A DNA stretch of 64,000 nt from Brachionus plicatilis (taxonomy: Eukaryota; Rotifera; Eurotatoria; Ploima; Brachionidae), in contig QEOQ01000092.1 in the NCBI GenBank assembly GCA_010279815.1, positions 1,502,389 through 1,566,388 of the forward strand, in the 5' to 3' direction. A program made the position numbers and the translations under genes. Under the pieces are notes generated by a model, which was not told where the DNA came from, did not search any database, and saw only the letters and a list, made by a program, of their open reading frames with translations. This document shows, piece after piece, positions 24,101-34,899 of this stretch. The stretch's first letter is position 1. Every line of letters starts with the position of its first letter.

Positions 24101-27100
24101 TATACAATTCAACAATCCAAAAGAATTTTTTTTAAACTTAATTTTTTTTGTTTTTTTGTAATAAAACTTGTGAATTTATTCGGTAATTTAGGTTTTCACG
24201 GTAAGTTTCGTCAGCTATCTTTAAATTTTGTCAAATTAGGGAAATTAACGTAAAATTTGGTAAGATCCTGTATCAAATCACCATTGTAAATCGTGCTGAC
24301 ATAATTCGAGTCATTAATTTTTATTTATTCTAAAGGTGATATAATAGTTTCTGTTCAAGACAAAAATGTCATTGGAGCCAAAAGAATTGAAATTGAGCGA
24401 TTATTAGAACAATACAGAGTTGAACAAGAAATCGAAATCGTTGTTTGTAGACTTAAAGATCCTTCTTATATTTTAAATTTATCAAAAAAATTAAGTCACC
24501 ATTCTGACTTGAAAAAGTCAGATAATCAAATTTTTGATCACGATCTAAACGTTAACTCAACGAAACAATTACGCTCTCTAAATGATCAAATATTTAGCGA
24601 ACTAATATCGCTGCAGGGATCGTTCCTAAATGACTGGAGGAAACCAAAGCATCCTCCATTTTCAAATTCTTGTTTTACAGCATCGAATTCAAATAAAAAT
24701 GAATTAAACAAAACCTATCAAATCAATAAAAGAGTAAAAAATAAAAATATGAACGAATTAGACCAACATTTTGACAGGACTAATTCAAAAGCTTGTGACA
24801 AATCTTCAAGATGTTTAAATGATGTAGAAACAAACAATAGGCCATTTTCGACTAATATCGATTTTGCTCAATCAAACCAAAAATCACAAAATTCAAACGA
24901 TGTTTCTTTTGTTTTGTACGATAACATTAGTGGAAAGTCGAATATCGGAAGTGCTGGTAATCGTCTATCGACTACTATGAATTGTTCAGAAAAAAACGAC
25001 TTTATTGTCATTTCGTTATCTCAGAAAAACACTCAGTTCTACCATCCTCAATTTAAGCGAATTTTTTCCAATTGTTCGCATAGAAATATGAAGCCATTAA
25101 ATTTTAATTCAGTAAAATCGATGTCACTTTCGATAAATGATTTTACTGGAAGCATACTTGCTGCTGAACGTGATGGTTGTTTAAATAGAAAACAAACAAA
25201 TGAGCACGTGGCTTTGAAACAATTGAATTCAAATAAGTTAAACCCCGAAAATAATAAAAGCCAATGGCTTAAACAAAATAAAAATCCATATTTAAAACAT
25301 CCAGGAAAAAATGTTTCTTTTGTGCAGACAGAAGTTAAAAGTGATCATCAAGAAACAGAATTTTGGAAAAGTCAGCAGAAAATTAAAAGCAATCAATTAA
25401 ATGCGTGGAATTTAATGCCAGAAAATGATAAAACATCAATGATTGAGTCCAATATAAAACAACAAGTTTCTTTATCTGCCTCATCTAAATTGAGTCTTTC
25501 AGAGCTTCCTCAGAAACAAAAAAAATTAAATTTTCTTAAAAATGATGAACAAAAACTAAACGAAGAGTTTGAAGCTAATTTCATTGAAATTCCCATAAAT
25601 ATTCCATTTTTGAATTCAAATTTAGCGTTAGAATCAAACGTGGAAAACGCAAAATTACTGCAAAATAGACATTCTGTTGCTAATTTAGAATCGGCCGTCG
25701 GCTTAAACAAAAAAAATGAAGAACAATTTATTTCAGCCGACTATTTACAAATAGTGCCTCCAATTAAACAAAGTTATTGTGGCTTTATTCATACAATAAA
25801 TGGCTCTGACTCGGAATTAAACGAATCGAATAAGCCAAAACAAGAACGACATGTAATTATACCAAAACCAAGCAGAAGAAGTATAATACCATATGAACTT
25901 AGCTGCAACGATCCATATATTTCTATTAAACAAATTACTGTACAAAATGCCGAAAGTTCAAATTCAAATTTTGTTTATAATTTGAATAGCTTGGCATTTT
26001 GTGCCGATTCTTCGGGTCTAATTGAACAAAACTCGCAATCGCTAGAAACAATATCTGACCAAAGAGTTGAAAAAAATTATAAAGATTTAGATGAAACATT
26101 TTCATCAATTACACAAGATTCTTTCGAAAATTCCTTTGTAGCATCATTTAATGCGTCTGCTAAAACAAATACAAATGAAAACTTTTTTTTAGATGAACAA
26201 AGTGCAACTTATTTATCACCTGAAAATCAGATGGAAAACATAAATGGGCTAAATTATTCAAATGAAAATGAAACCTCGACTGGAAAACAAATTGACACTT
26301 ACAAACGTTATGATCATTCCATTTCTGTATTAAACTCAAAAATTATACAAAACAATTCTTCAAAAATAAGAGACTGTGGCCAGTCTTTAAATAGTTTAGA
26401 ATACATAACTTTTAAGGATCAAAATTCGCCAGAAAGACTTGAGAATAATGAAAATTCGATCGAAATTATTCAAAATAAAGAAAAAGAATGTAAAAAAAAT
26501 ACTGACGATCAAAAAATATATTTGAATTTAAGACAAAACAATAAAAGCAATGATAAACAATTAACAGAGGAGAATGTAGAGAATATTTTTAATCAAACGG
26601 CTGATGAACTGAAATCAAAGGATCATTTTTTCACTAGAAGTTCTCAGGACGTCAAACAACTGACTTATACCCACAATTCTTTTAATATATCTACAGATAT
26701 TGAAGTAAGCATAAATAAGAAATTGAAAAAAATGCTAAATGACTCGAGTTCAAAACTAATTGAAAATCAAATCGAATTCAATGTAGCTGATGATTTAGAA
26801 AATGTTTTAACAAGCTCTTCGATCTTAGCGAGTTCTATTAATGATGATAATGAATTCAAGAGTGGACTGAATGAAGCCATAGAGATATTGTCAATTGATA
26901 GCAAAAGTGAAACAAACAAAACATCTACCAACTTACCTATACGAATTACTTCATCGTTGACACCATCTGTCGTTTTTGATGATGGTTACGATAGTACTAT
27001 AAGCTTTAAACACACTACAAATGAAAGTTATTCAAGCATTGATGATTTAGAAGTTTTTCAATCTAATAACACCACTGCTGACAAGAAAAATAAAAAAATT

Positions 27101-30100
27101 CAAATTTCTAAAGCAAATGATGCTACACGTGATGTTAAAGACTTGGAAAAAATTAAATTAATCGACGAGGTACTAACTGACATCAATAGTTCTAAAGAAT
27201 TATCAAAAGAAATTAAAGCGGTAACTTTAGATCACTGTTTCTTGAAAAATGACTGCAAAGAAGACCAGAAAAATTGCATTCTTGGAAACGGGCCTGATTT
27301 TTTAATCATCGACTCTAATTTAAACCATTGTATTAAAACACAAGATGAGATGGGTCATTTTCGATTTGATGAACTAGATGAAAATAACTTGACTAAAAAT
27401 TGTTTGATTGTCATTGAAGAGCTGATTAAAAAAATTGAATCATATGAAAAACAAAAAAGCCAAAGCTTCGAATGTATATCAGAAATTTGTAATCAAGCTG
27501 CTGATGGAATTTTGGAAAATAATTCTCGAATGGACGAAATGAATGATGCAAACGTCAATGATGGACTTTTATCTTGTTATGAACGAATGAAAATAGGGAA
27601 AGTAACAGGTGATCACGATTTTGAAGATCATTCGAGTAAATCAACAAAACAAATTTTTTTCGATTTAAATTCAATTGAATTATTTAAACCCAATTCTGCA
27701 GGAGTAAACTTCAAAGAACAAAATTTGCACTTTTTTATTTTTAAAGCGTTTATTTCAACTTGTGCAAAAGAAATTGCCAAATATTTTGAATCCAACAATA
27801 GAATGTTAAGATCAATAACAAATTCTAAAGAAATTTTCAATTCATCAAAATTGCAAACTAATAAATTAAATAATGATCTAAATTTGGCAGAAATTTTAAA
27901 CGCAACAGAAAAAATCGATTTTTTTGACATTCAAGACTATTTCAAGCCTTGGAACAAAGGTAATCATTTATTTAAAATAATTAAAAAAAAATTTTAATTT
28001 TGCATTATTATTAAGATTTTGAACACGCATATAAAATGATTGAAAGAAACTTTTATCCCAAAATAATTAAAAATAAATTATCCAATACATCAATTGAAAC
28101 ACAGCCACAAAAAAAAGACCTCAAAAACAATCTAAAAAGAAAAAGAAAAAATGCCAATTCTAATAATAAAGTAGAACTAGCTAAATTTTCAAGAGCCATA
28201 GAAAAAGATGATCTTGATATTTTTTCAATTCCACCAATATATTGCGTTAAAAGTAAGATTTTAATTACAATATCGATATTTAAATGATAAAAAATTAATC
28301 CATTTTGGATCTCAACTAATTCCTTAAATCAAAAAACTACTCCTACATAACATATAAAAAAATTTCTACCATCATATTAATCTTAGTTGTTCTAAATCTT
28401 GGTAGATTTTTTTGCTTTCTTTTCATTTATATAAAAAACTATTTTGCTATTTACCAGTTAAAAAAGTTAGGTAGGAAATTTCGTTCATAATTTCGTAAAA
28501 TTACGTAATTTTACGAAATTTTTCGATATTAACTAAACTTAAATTTACTTTGGCCAAAGTAAATTTACTTTATTTAATCTAATAAACGTCTAATGACTAG
28601 TTTTTTATTTAACTGAAGAATTCCAAAGTAAATTTACGAAAATTTACGTAAAATATCGAAAAATTTCGTAAATTTTCCTTATTTTAAGGTGCATTTAAGG
28701 CAAAACTACGTCACTACTCTGGGATTCTAAATTTTTTTACATATTCGTGTTCCCCATGTATGATAACCCATGTTTGGTGTTTTTTTTATGTTTCTACCTA
28801 TTTCAGGTAAAAAGTTATTTAACTTTGAAAAAAGGAGTTTTTTGATGCATAGCAACATTAAAAACCCTTTTTTCTCCCAAAAATACTCCAATTTGTATAT
28901 TTTTTTTTTCATTTTCTGATTTTAAATGCTTTAAATTTTATTGTTCTTGATTTAAAAATAAAAAATATTCTTAATTTACCTGTTTTTTTTTTTTTACTTT
29001 TATACCTTTTTTTTCACAAAAAAGAGAGCCGAGCTTCGTTGGCAGGTGAATATATCTAATATTGTATATCAGTAGATAGATCTACTCAATACGCACAAAC
29101 TAATGAAGAGCTTTTTTTTTATATGATCCCTACTTGCCAAGATATTTGCCTTTTACTAACAGCTGTTTTTGAGAAAAAATTTATTTTTAAACATTAAATT
29201 AAGAAAATAGTTATTTAGTCCCTTTCTTCAAGTTTGCAGCTATTTCTTCAATAATCGTAGGCAATGTTGGTTCATGCTGATCCGATTCAGTTATTGCACT
29301 ATTCGATATTTTTGAGTGACCAAACATGGGTTATCATACATGGGGAACACGAATATGTAAAAAAATTTAGAATCCCAGAGTAGTGACGTAGTTTTGCACC
29401 TTACGTAAATTTACATAAAATTTAAATCCACGTGTCAAATCAGTACTGTATATATCTATTTGTATTTATTAAATTTTTCTTATTTCTTTTTTCCTCACTG
29501 TTTTCTTATTTCTTTTTTTCTCACACAAGTGAATTGAGTGTTTTTTGAAACACTAGCTAGCATTCACTCGACTTGTGTTTCTTTCCTATGTAAAATTTTT
29601 CTAAGCTTATCAAATTTTCGTGTAAATAAGCGTTCAAATAATCATTGAAGGGAGCTTTTTGCACTTGATATTTTTAAACAATATTTTATTAAATAAAAAT
29701 TTGAGCCTAAGCTTCTTTTACTTTAATAATTGTCCAACGAGGACAACACAAATATCTTTTAACTTTGATCAAAATTTAATTCAAATATTTTGGAATATGT
29801 GAAATAATTGAAAATATTTAATAAATAAAAATGATACAACCTTTTAAGTTAAAACTTTTAGAATAAAAACATTTTTCATTAAGAATTACAAAATATCAAG
29901 TCAAATGAAGGTAATTCAACTTTATCAGTCGATTTATACCGAACGAGTCAATTATCCAAAGAATCAGAAAACTCTCACTCTTGTCAAACAAAATCTATTA
30001 CAAAAAATTATCCATGGATTAATAAAAAACCAATAACAACTACCAGAACTAACTTTGGATTTTTAAATCGATTTAAACCTGAAATTGCTGTGATAAACTC

Positions 30101-31244
30101 TCAAAAAAAGTTTGATGATTCTTTGCATTTCAATCGAGAAAAAAAAGAACTCCAAAAACTAAATGAAGTATTTGCATTTTGTGTCGAGAAAGTAAAAATC
30201 TTGGAGGCCCAAAATCGAAAAATAGAAATAAAACTGGAGATATTAAGAAAGAGTAAACAAGCAAATCCTTTTCAAATTGAGCAAATGTTCATGATTGAAC
30301 TAGATGAAGCAAAAAAAGTATTGAAAGATATTCAAATAAAAAAAATGAAAACCGAATCTTGGTTGCAAAAATCCACCGACGAACTCCGCTTAATAAAACT
30401 AAAGCACCAAGAATTTGAGAATATTTTAAACAACGACAGACAAAAAATTATCTTTCTTCAAGAGCAATTGTTGTCTTACGAATCTGAAATTTTTTCATTG
30501 AAAAGACTTATAAATAATCTAAAAGATGAGGAAAATCTACTTAAGCAAAATACAAAACTACTAATAAATGAGATAAATATTATTTCTAATAATTTAGAAT
30601 TAGAAATTCACAAAAGTCTAGACCTGGAGGCAAAAAAGCATAAACTTCAAGAGGAAATTGTTGTTTTAAAAAAAGAACACTGCGAGGAACTTGAAGATTT
30701 AAAAGATAAACTTATTACTCAAAACTGTTTCAATCCTTATCAATTGATCAAAGATGATCTTGCCGGAGCATTACAGGAAATAAGAAACGAATTTTATACG
30801 AATAATTCCGAGCAGAGAAATGAACTCGAGAAATGTTTTTATTCAAAAAGAACTCAATTAAACAAGAACTTGGAAAACGATCTCTCACGAAATGAAATTG
30901 CGAACCAACAAAATTTAAAAAATGATATCAGTCGCTCAAAGCAAAGCATCATAAAATTAAAAGCTGAAAATATTTTAATTGAGTGTAAAATAAAAAGTCT
31001 TGAGGATGAATTGAATAATGAACAATGCCAAAATTTGATATTGATAAACAAAAAGGAAGAAGAGATCACTTATTTGAAAAAGATTCTTGATAAGGTTAAA
31101 AGCGACTATGAAAATGAATTATGCTGTAAAAATGAATTAGAAAAAGAAATTGATTTGTTTCGAAGATTATTAGAAGACGAACAAAAAGTTCTAAGTAATA
31201 TTATTTGGGAAAATTTTTCATGTCATTTAACTTTTAACTTTTAG
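21179..31244 (+). CDS. PDZ domain - giant head - intermediate filament rod protein
   Basis: Exons 21179-21353, 21424-21810, 24336-27959, 28016-28252 and 29884-31244 join with every intron in phase 1, giving 1,927 residues. Residues about 150-228 form a PDZ domain: carboxylate-binding loop FGFGF, then VNVQPNGDAASKGLQNGDII and IERLLEQY...EIEIVVCRL. The domain is split by a 2.5-kb intron. Residues about 230-1545 are Asn/Ser/Lys/Glu-rich and probably disordered, with a basic KRKRK patch near 1433. Residues about 1560-1910 are an intermediate-filament rod: start EKKELQKLNEVFAFCVEKVK, coil 2 DLAGALQEIRNEFYTNNSEQ, end LEKEIDLFRRLLEDEQ. The rod is about 350 residues, the lamin/protostome length, not the ~310 of vertebrate cytoplasmic filaments. 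The tail is about 18 residues, with no lamin-tail domain or CaaX box. The last exon has no in-frame ATG before the rod, so it must be spliced to upstream exons. Expected role: a cytoskeletal filament protein that can bind C-terminal peptides of membrane or junction proteins. Confidence 0.75.
22278..22315. repeat. Intronic hairpin, 11-bp perfect stem
   Basis: CATTAGAGCTT, a 16-nt loop, then AAGCTCTAATG, in the large second intron of the PDZ-filament gene. No RNA family recognised. Confidence 0.6.
23670..24278. repeat. MITE-like element in intron 2 of the PDZ-filament gene
   Basis: Inverted ends of about 75 bp start ATTTGATAC and share ACGTTAATTTCC and TAATTTGAC segments in opposite orientation. 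The 609-bp element ends about 57 bp before exon 3. A Lys/Phe-rich frame inside (23852-24253) is not protein-like. Confidence 0.65.
28478..28678. repeat. Multiply palindromic element in intron 4
   Basis: Contains a perfect 22-bp palindrome at 28494-28515 (CGTAAAATTAC plus its complement) and a perfect 26-bp palindrome at 28541-28566 (AAATTTACTTTGG plus its complement). Outer arms, AAATTTTTCGATAT and its partner ATATCGAAAAATTT, are also inverted. The outer motif is that of the hairpins at 3.1 and 4.3 kb. Confidence 0.65.
28701..29395. repeat. Foldback element with ~76-bp near-perfect inverted ends
   Basis: 28701-28776 and 29320-29395 are inverted copies that appear identical by eye, containing ACTACGTCACTACTCTGGGA and ATGATAACCCATG. 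The left flank carries a 9-bp extra segment beside the shared AAGGTGC. The interior has no transposase-like frame. It sits in intron 4 of the PDZ-filament gene, next to the palindromic element. The near-perfect arms suggest a recent insertion or ongoing gene conversion. Confidence 0.8.
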
Positions 31245-32047
31245 AATTGAATTAAAATGGAAAGAAGATTCGTAGCGAGATGTCAAGTTGCAAAAGATTC
31301 AACTTTATTTAAAAAAAAATCAGCAAATAATCAGCCTAGTGTTTTAATAATATAAATTATTTAACTTAAATTTTTTAACTTACATTTTTTATATAATAAA
31401 AAAACTTGAATTTTTAAAATAATTTTTTTTTAAGTATTTTCAGTTGTTTTTCTGACTTTAACCAAAATAAAACGTGTCTAAAACTATTTAAATTAATGAA
31501 TGGATTAATTTTAAAATTCAAAATCAATTTTTCAATTGTTTTTACATCAACTTTAATGCATAAACTAATCTTATTGAAAATTGATTTTTAGCATTTATAC
31601 CATTTATGAATTTGTAGAAAATTTAAAAAGGACCTTGCTCAATTTGTTTATGATCTTGATTCTGATTAAAATTGGTGGATCAGATTGGTAAAGATTCTGA
31701 AATGAAGATGGAATATTTTTTAAATTTTAAATCGAACAAAATTTGAAAGTACTCTAGTAACAGTTCAAATATTTTGTTTTATAAGTTGATGATATTTATA
31801 AAACTTATGGTTTATTGATAATTGAATAAATGTTCCGTGTACATAAAAAATAAGAAAAAGTAACTAATAAAATTTGTAAAATTAATAATTTTTAATTTTT
31901 AAAAGAAAAATTCTATTTTTTCAATAATTTTATTTTCTCAAATCAGAGCGTTTAACGTGAAATATTTCGTCCCTTAAAGAAGAATTCTTAAAGGAGAAAA
32001 GTCTTGTATAATAAAATGTCAATATTAAAAATGTTTGACCAGTAGCT

Positions 32048-32262
32048 TGAACACGAGTCAGTCGGCTCTATTTAAAATAAAAAAAATAAAGTTCGAATGT
32101 TTGACCTCTGAGCCAGCCGAATTATATTGAGATGTCGTTCCCTGGAAGAGAATTTTCCATGCCGCCTTATTTAACATGATGGCTTTTGTCGTGACCAGGG
32201 TTGAGATCTTGCACTCCGAACGATTAAAAAAGTACCACCACCAATCTTGACGCGCCAAGATT
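32048..32262. other. GC-richer island, possibly repeat-derived
   Basis: A 215-bp block of mixed composition. Its minus strand has a short open frame reading MARQDWWWYFFNRSECKIST and beyond, without a known motif. I could not find RNA polymerase III A/B boxes convincing enough for a SINE, nor inverted ends. It is probably a fragment of an interspersed repeat. Confidence 0.35.
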
Positions 32263-32773
32263 TGTTTTGAAGATTATTTGAAAACCTTCGAAACAAATCT
32301 CAAAAGACAAACGAATAATTGAAAAAATTCAAAGCTCAATTATCCGCAGTTTCTACAAGTAAGATGTGTGTGTCATCTGAATCTGCTTTATTAAACAAAA
32401 TCATATTTTCTATCTTATTGCCAAACACTACATATATCTGGACGATTAGCTAAGATTTTTCTGTTTATTATTGCTGAGACATCCCTCAAAATGGTTGCTA
32501 CATCTTTATTTACCATCTTTTCTTGTTTATATTCCTAGTATTATCTGGCGCTTTTTTTTTTTTAAATAATTTAGGAAAAGATTATTTGACACTTGTTTTG
32601 CCTGATTTTTTCACATTGACAGGTTAAAAAAAGAGAACTTTATTAACATTTTTATTATTAATCGGTTGTGACAAGTTTGTTACACCTTAAGAAAGAGTCT
32701 GCGAAATGGCGTGGATGCATTTTGCACTTCATTCAGAATGATTTAAATGAGCTAATACTTTGTGTTCAGTTAT

Positions 32774-33148
32774 TGTACACTTAAGTATCAGGCAATGTGA
32801 AATTTTAGTACAAAAATTACAATTTAAAAAGTAAAAACTATAAAGTTCTATATATATAATTTTATTTCTAATTGTTCAAAAATGGTTCTGTTAACAGTAA
32901 AATATTGTAAAATTTTGTACAAAAGAATTCCAAGCTCTGCAAAATATCTTTAATTTTCTGTAAATGCACACCATCAAAAAATATTTGATTAAAATATAAA
33001 ATAAATTGCAGAGTTTTTGCAGAGCTTGGAATTTATAAGAACCAAACTGTACAATATCGTACTGTTTACAGAATCATTTTTGCACAATTAGAAAAAAAAA
33101 TACATAGTTTTTACTTTTGGTTTCACATTTCTTAAGTATCTTGTGCAA
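32774..33148. repeat. MITE-like inverted-repeat element
   Basis: Arms of roughly 130 bp, moderately diverged. Landmarks occur in opposite orientations: AATGTGAAA near both ends, TCTAATTGT, TTCTGT.AACAGTA and TTCCAAGCTCTGCAAAA. The right arm contains GCAGAGTTTTTGCAGAG, also found in the element at 53.6 kb. Confidence 0.65.
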
Positions 33149-34084
33149 CAAACTTATTACAGATTTTACAATTTTGCAAAACCAGTTTATTTCATTCAAT
33201 TCAAAAATTGTTAGCAAAAAACCGAATCAAAGCGAAATCCACAACCCCTTTTATTAATACTAAATTGATAGATTAAGAGACTTTTCTAAAAAAAAAAGTA
33301 AAATAGAAGCTAAGATTTACAAAGCTCAATTTAACTGTTTGATCTTTAGACATTTTGAAGTTGATGATCAATTCAAAAAATCATTGCAATTCAAAACGTT
33401 TATCTTTAAATATTACAATGAATCTTTGATTTAATTTAAATCATTTTAATGTAACATGATTAAGATGTTATCTAGATTTAAAAAATAAAAAAAATTGAGT
33501 AAACATTTTCTCAATCCATTGATAAAATCGCTTTTTTATTTATAAATGTATTAATTGATTATTTGTAAAGTTTATTTGAATTTTTTTATTTCAAAAGTAT
33601 TTGTATCTAGCATCTAAAATTAAATTTAAAAAAAAAAAATGTTTTTTCAATTTTATTTTTTATTTTTTAAATCTATATAGCATGTTAATCATCTTACATT
33701 AAAATTATTTAAATAGAATCAAAGATTTATTTTAATATCTTGAAATATACTTTTTGAATTGAAATGATAATTGAAACAATCAAATAAAAAGCTTAAAATT
33801 AAATTTAGATCTTTGATGATCGTGTTTGGTTAAAATAACACAGCAAAAATTTTTTGCTCACATAAAAAAACCAATCTTCTCTTATAATAAAAAGGAAATA
33901 AAAGAATATTTATTTTTAAAAAATCCCATTTTTCCCTTTTATTAAAGAAAACGAAGAGAAATAAAAAAATTAAATTAAACAATGTAACATATTATAAAAC
34001 TATAATTTTATTAAGGATTTAAAATTTTCTTTACAATTTTTATTAATTTTTCCTTTTTTTTTATTCAAAATATTTGCAGAACTT

Positions 34085-34200
34085 GAAAAAGGTTTGGTTC
34101 GGTAAGATCGGTACGCTTGGTACGGCGCCGCTTTTAGCTCAATACGGTCCCGCTGATGTTACGGTTTTCGATCGCGACAATTAGGGCCGTGTCGTTTTTA
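34085..34200. other. GC-rich island upstream of the PAN gene
   Basis: About 115 bp with repeated GGTACG/CGGTA words (for example CGGTACGCTTGGTACGGCGC). One frame reads KIGTLGTAPLLAQYG then PADVTVFDRDN and a stop. The Rossmann-like look is probably coincidental, since no flanking exon continues it. It ends about 700 bp before the next gene. Confidence 0.35.
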
Positions 34201-34899
34201 AAAAATCCACTGTATATATATTATTTAAATTTTGTCTGGACCATTTTAAGATTTCCTATAATATTTTTTTTTGATTTTGTTGATACAAACTCTAAAAAGA
34301 TCAATAAAGAACTTGTTAAATCATTAGGAAAATAAAGAAATTTCAGAAAAATTTTTTAAAAAAATTATTGCAAAAATTGAAGTATGATAATTATTTAAAT
34401 TATTAATTGTTACGAAACAGATTAATAAGCATTTGCTTGAATTTTGCATGTTTTTATTTTTAAAGATTATTTGTTTTAATTTCTTATTTAGTCTATCGAC
34501 TTATAGAATGAAGATATTTAAAATTTATTATCCTTTAAAAATATCCGTAATCAATTAGCTAAGTAATATGTTGTCTCATATCAGCCAGTTAAATAATTCA
34601 TACATAAAAAAATGATAACAAATATAAAATAAAAATTAAATAATTTTAAGTATTATAAATAAAAAGATAAACATTAATTAAGATATAATGTTTTTTGCAT
34701 TTATCAAAGACTGATTTTTAATAAAAAAGATAACAATTTGAGCTTTTCAATTTTTGCTTTGAAAAATGATAAAAAAAATTAATATCATATCAATTCTTCA
34801 TTTTGAGCAAACAAAAAATTATTACCATAAGACTAGATTTAAATTGTATGTATAAAATAAGTTTTAAGCACAATTAAATTTTTTAATTAAAGTTTAGAG

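Larger units (their letters stand above)
31245..34899. other. Intergenic region between filament and PAN genes
   Basis: No supported gene. Holds an inverted-repeat element (32774-33148) and two GC-richer islands listed separately; the rest is AT-rich sequence. Confidence 0.5.

Noticed and set aside
23852..24253. 133-codon Lys/Phe-rich ORF
   Set aside because: Lies within an inverted-repeat element and an intron; its composition mirrors AT-rich noise.
30090..31244. Intermediate filament protein as an independent gene starting here
   Set aside because: The start would be a GTG; no in-frame ATG precedes the rod within the exon, and the exon joins in phase to the upstream PDZ exons.
32048..32262. 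tRNA-derived SINE
   Set aside because: No convincing A box/B box pair at the right spacing and no poly-A or simple-repeat tail could be identified.
34085..34200. Rossmann-like peptide (GTLGTAPLLAQYG..ADVTVFDRD)
   Set aside because: The frame stops at once and no flanking exon continues it; repeated CGGTA words explain the glycine-rich look.
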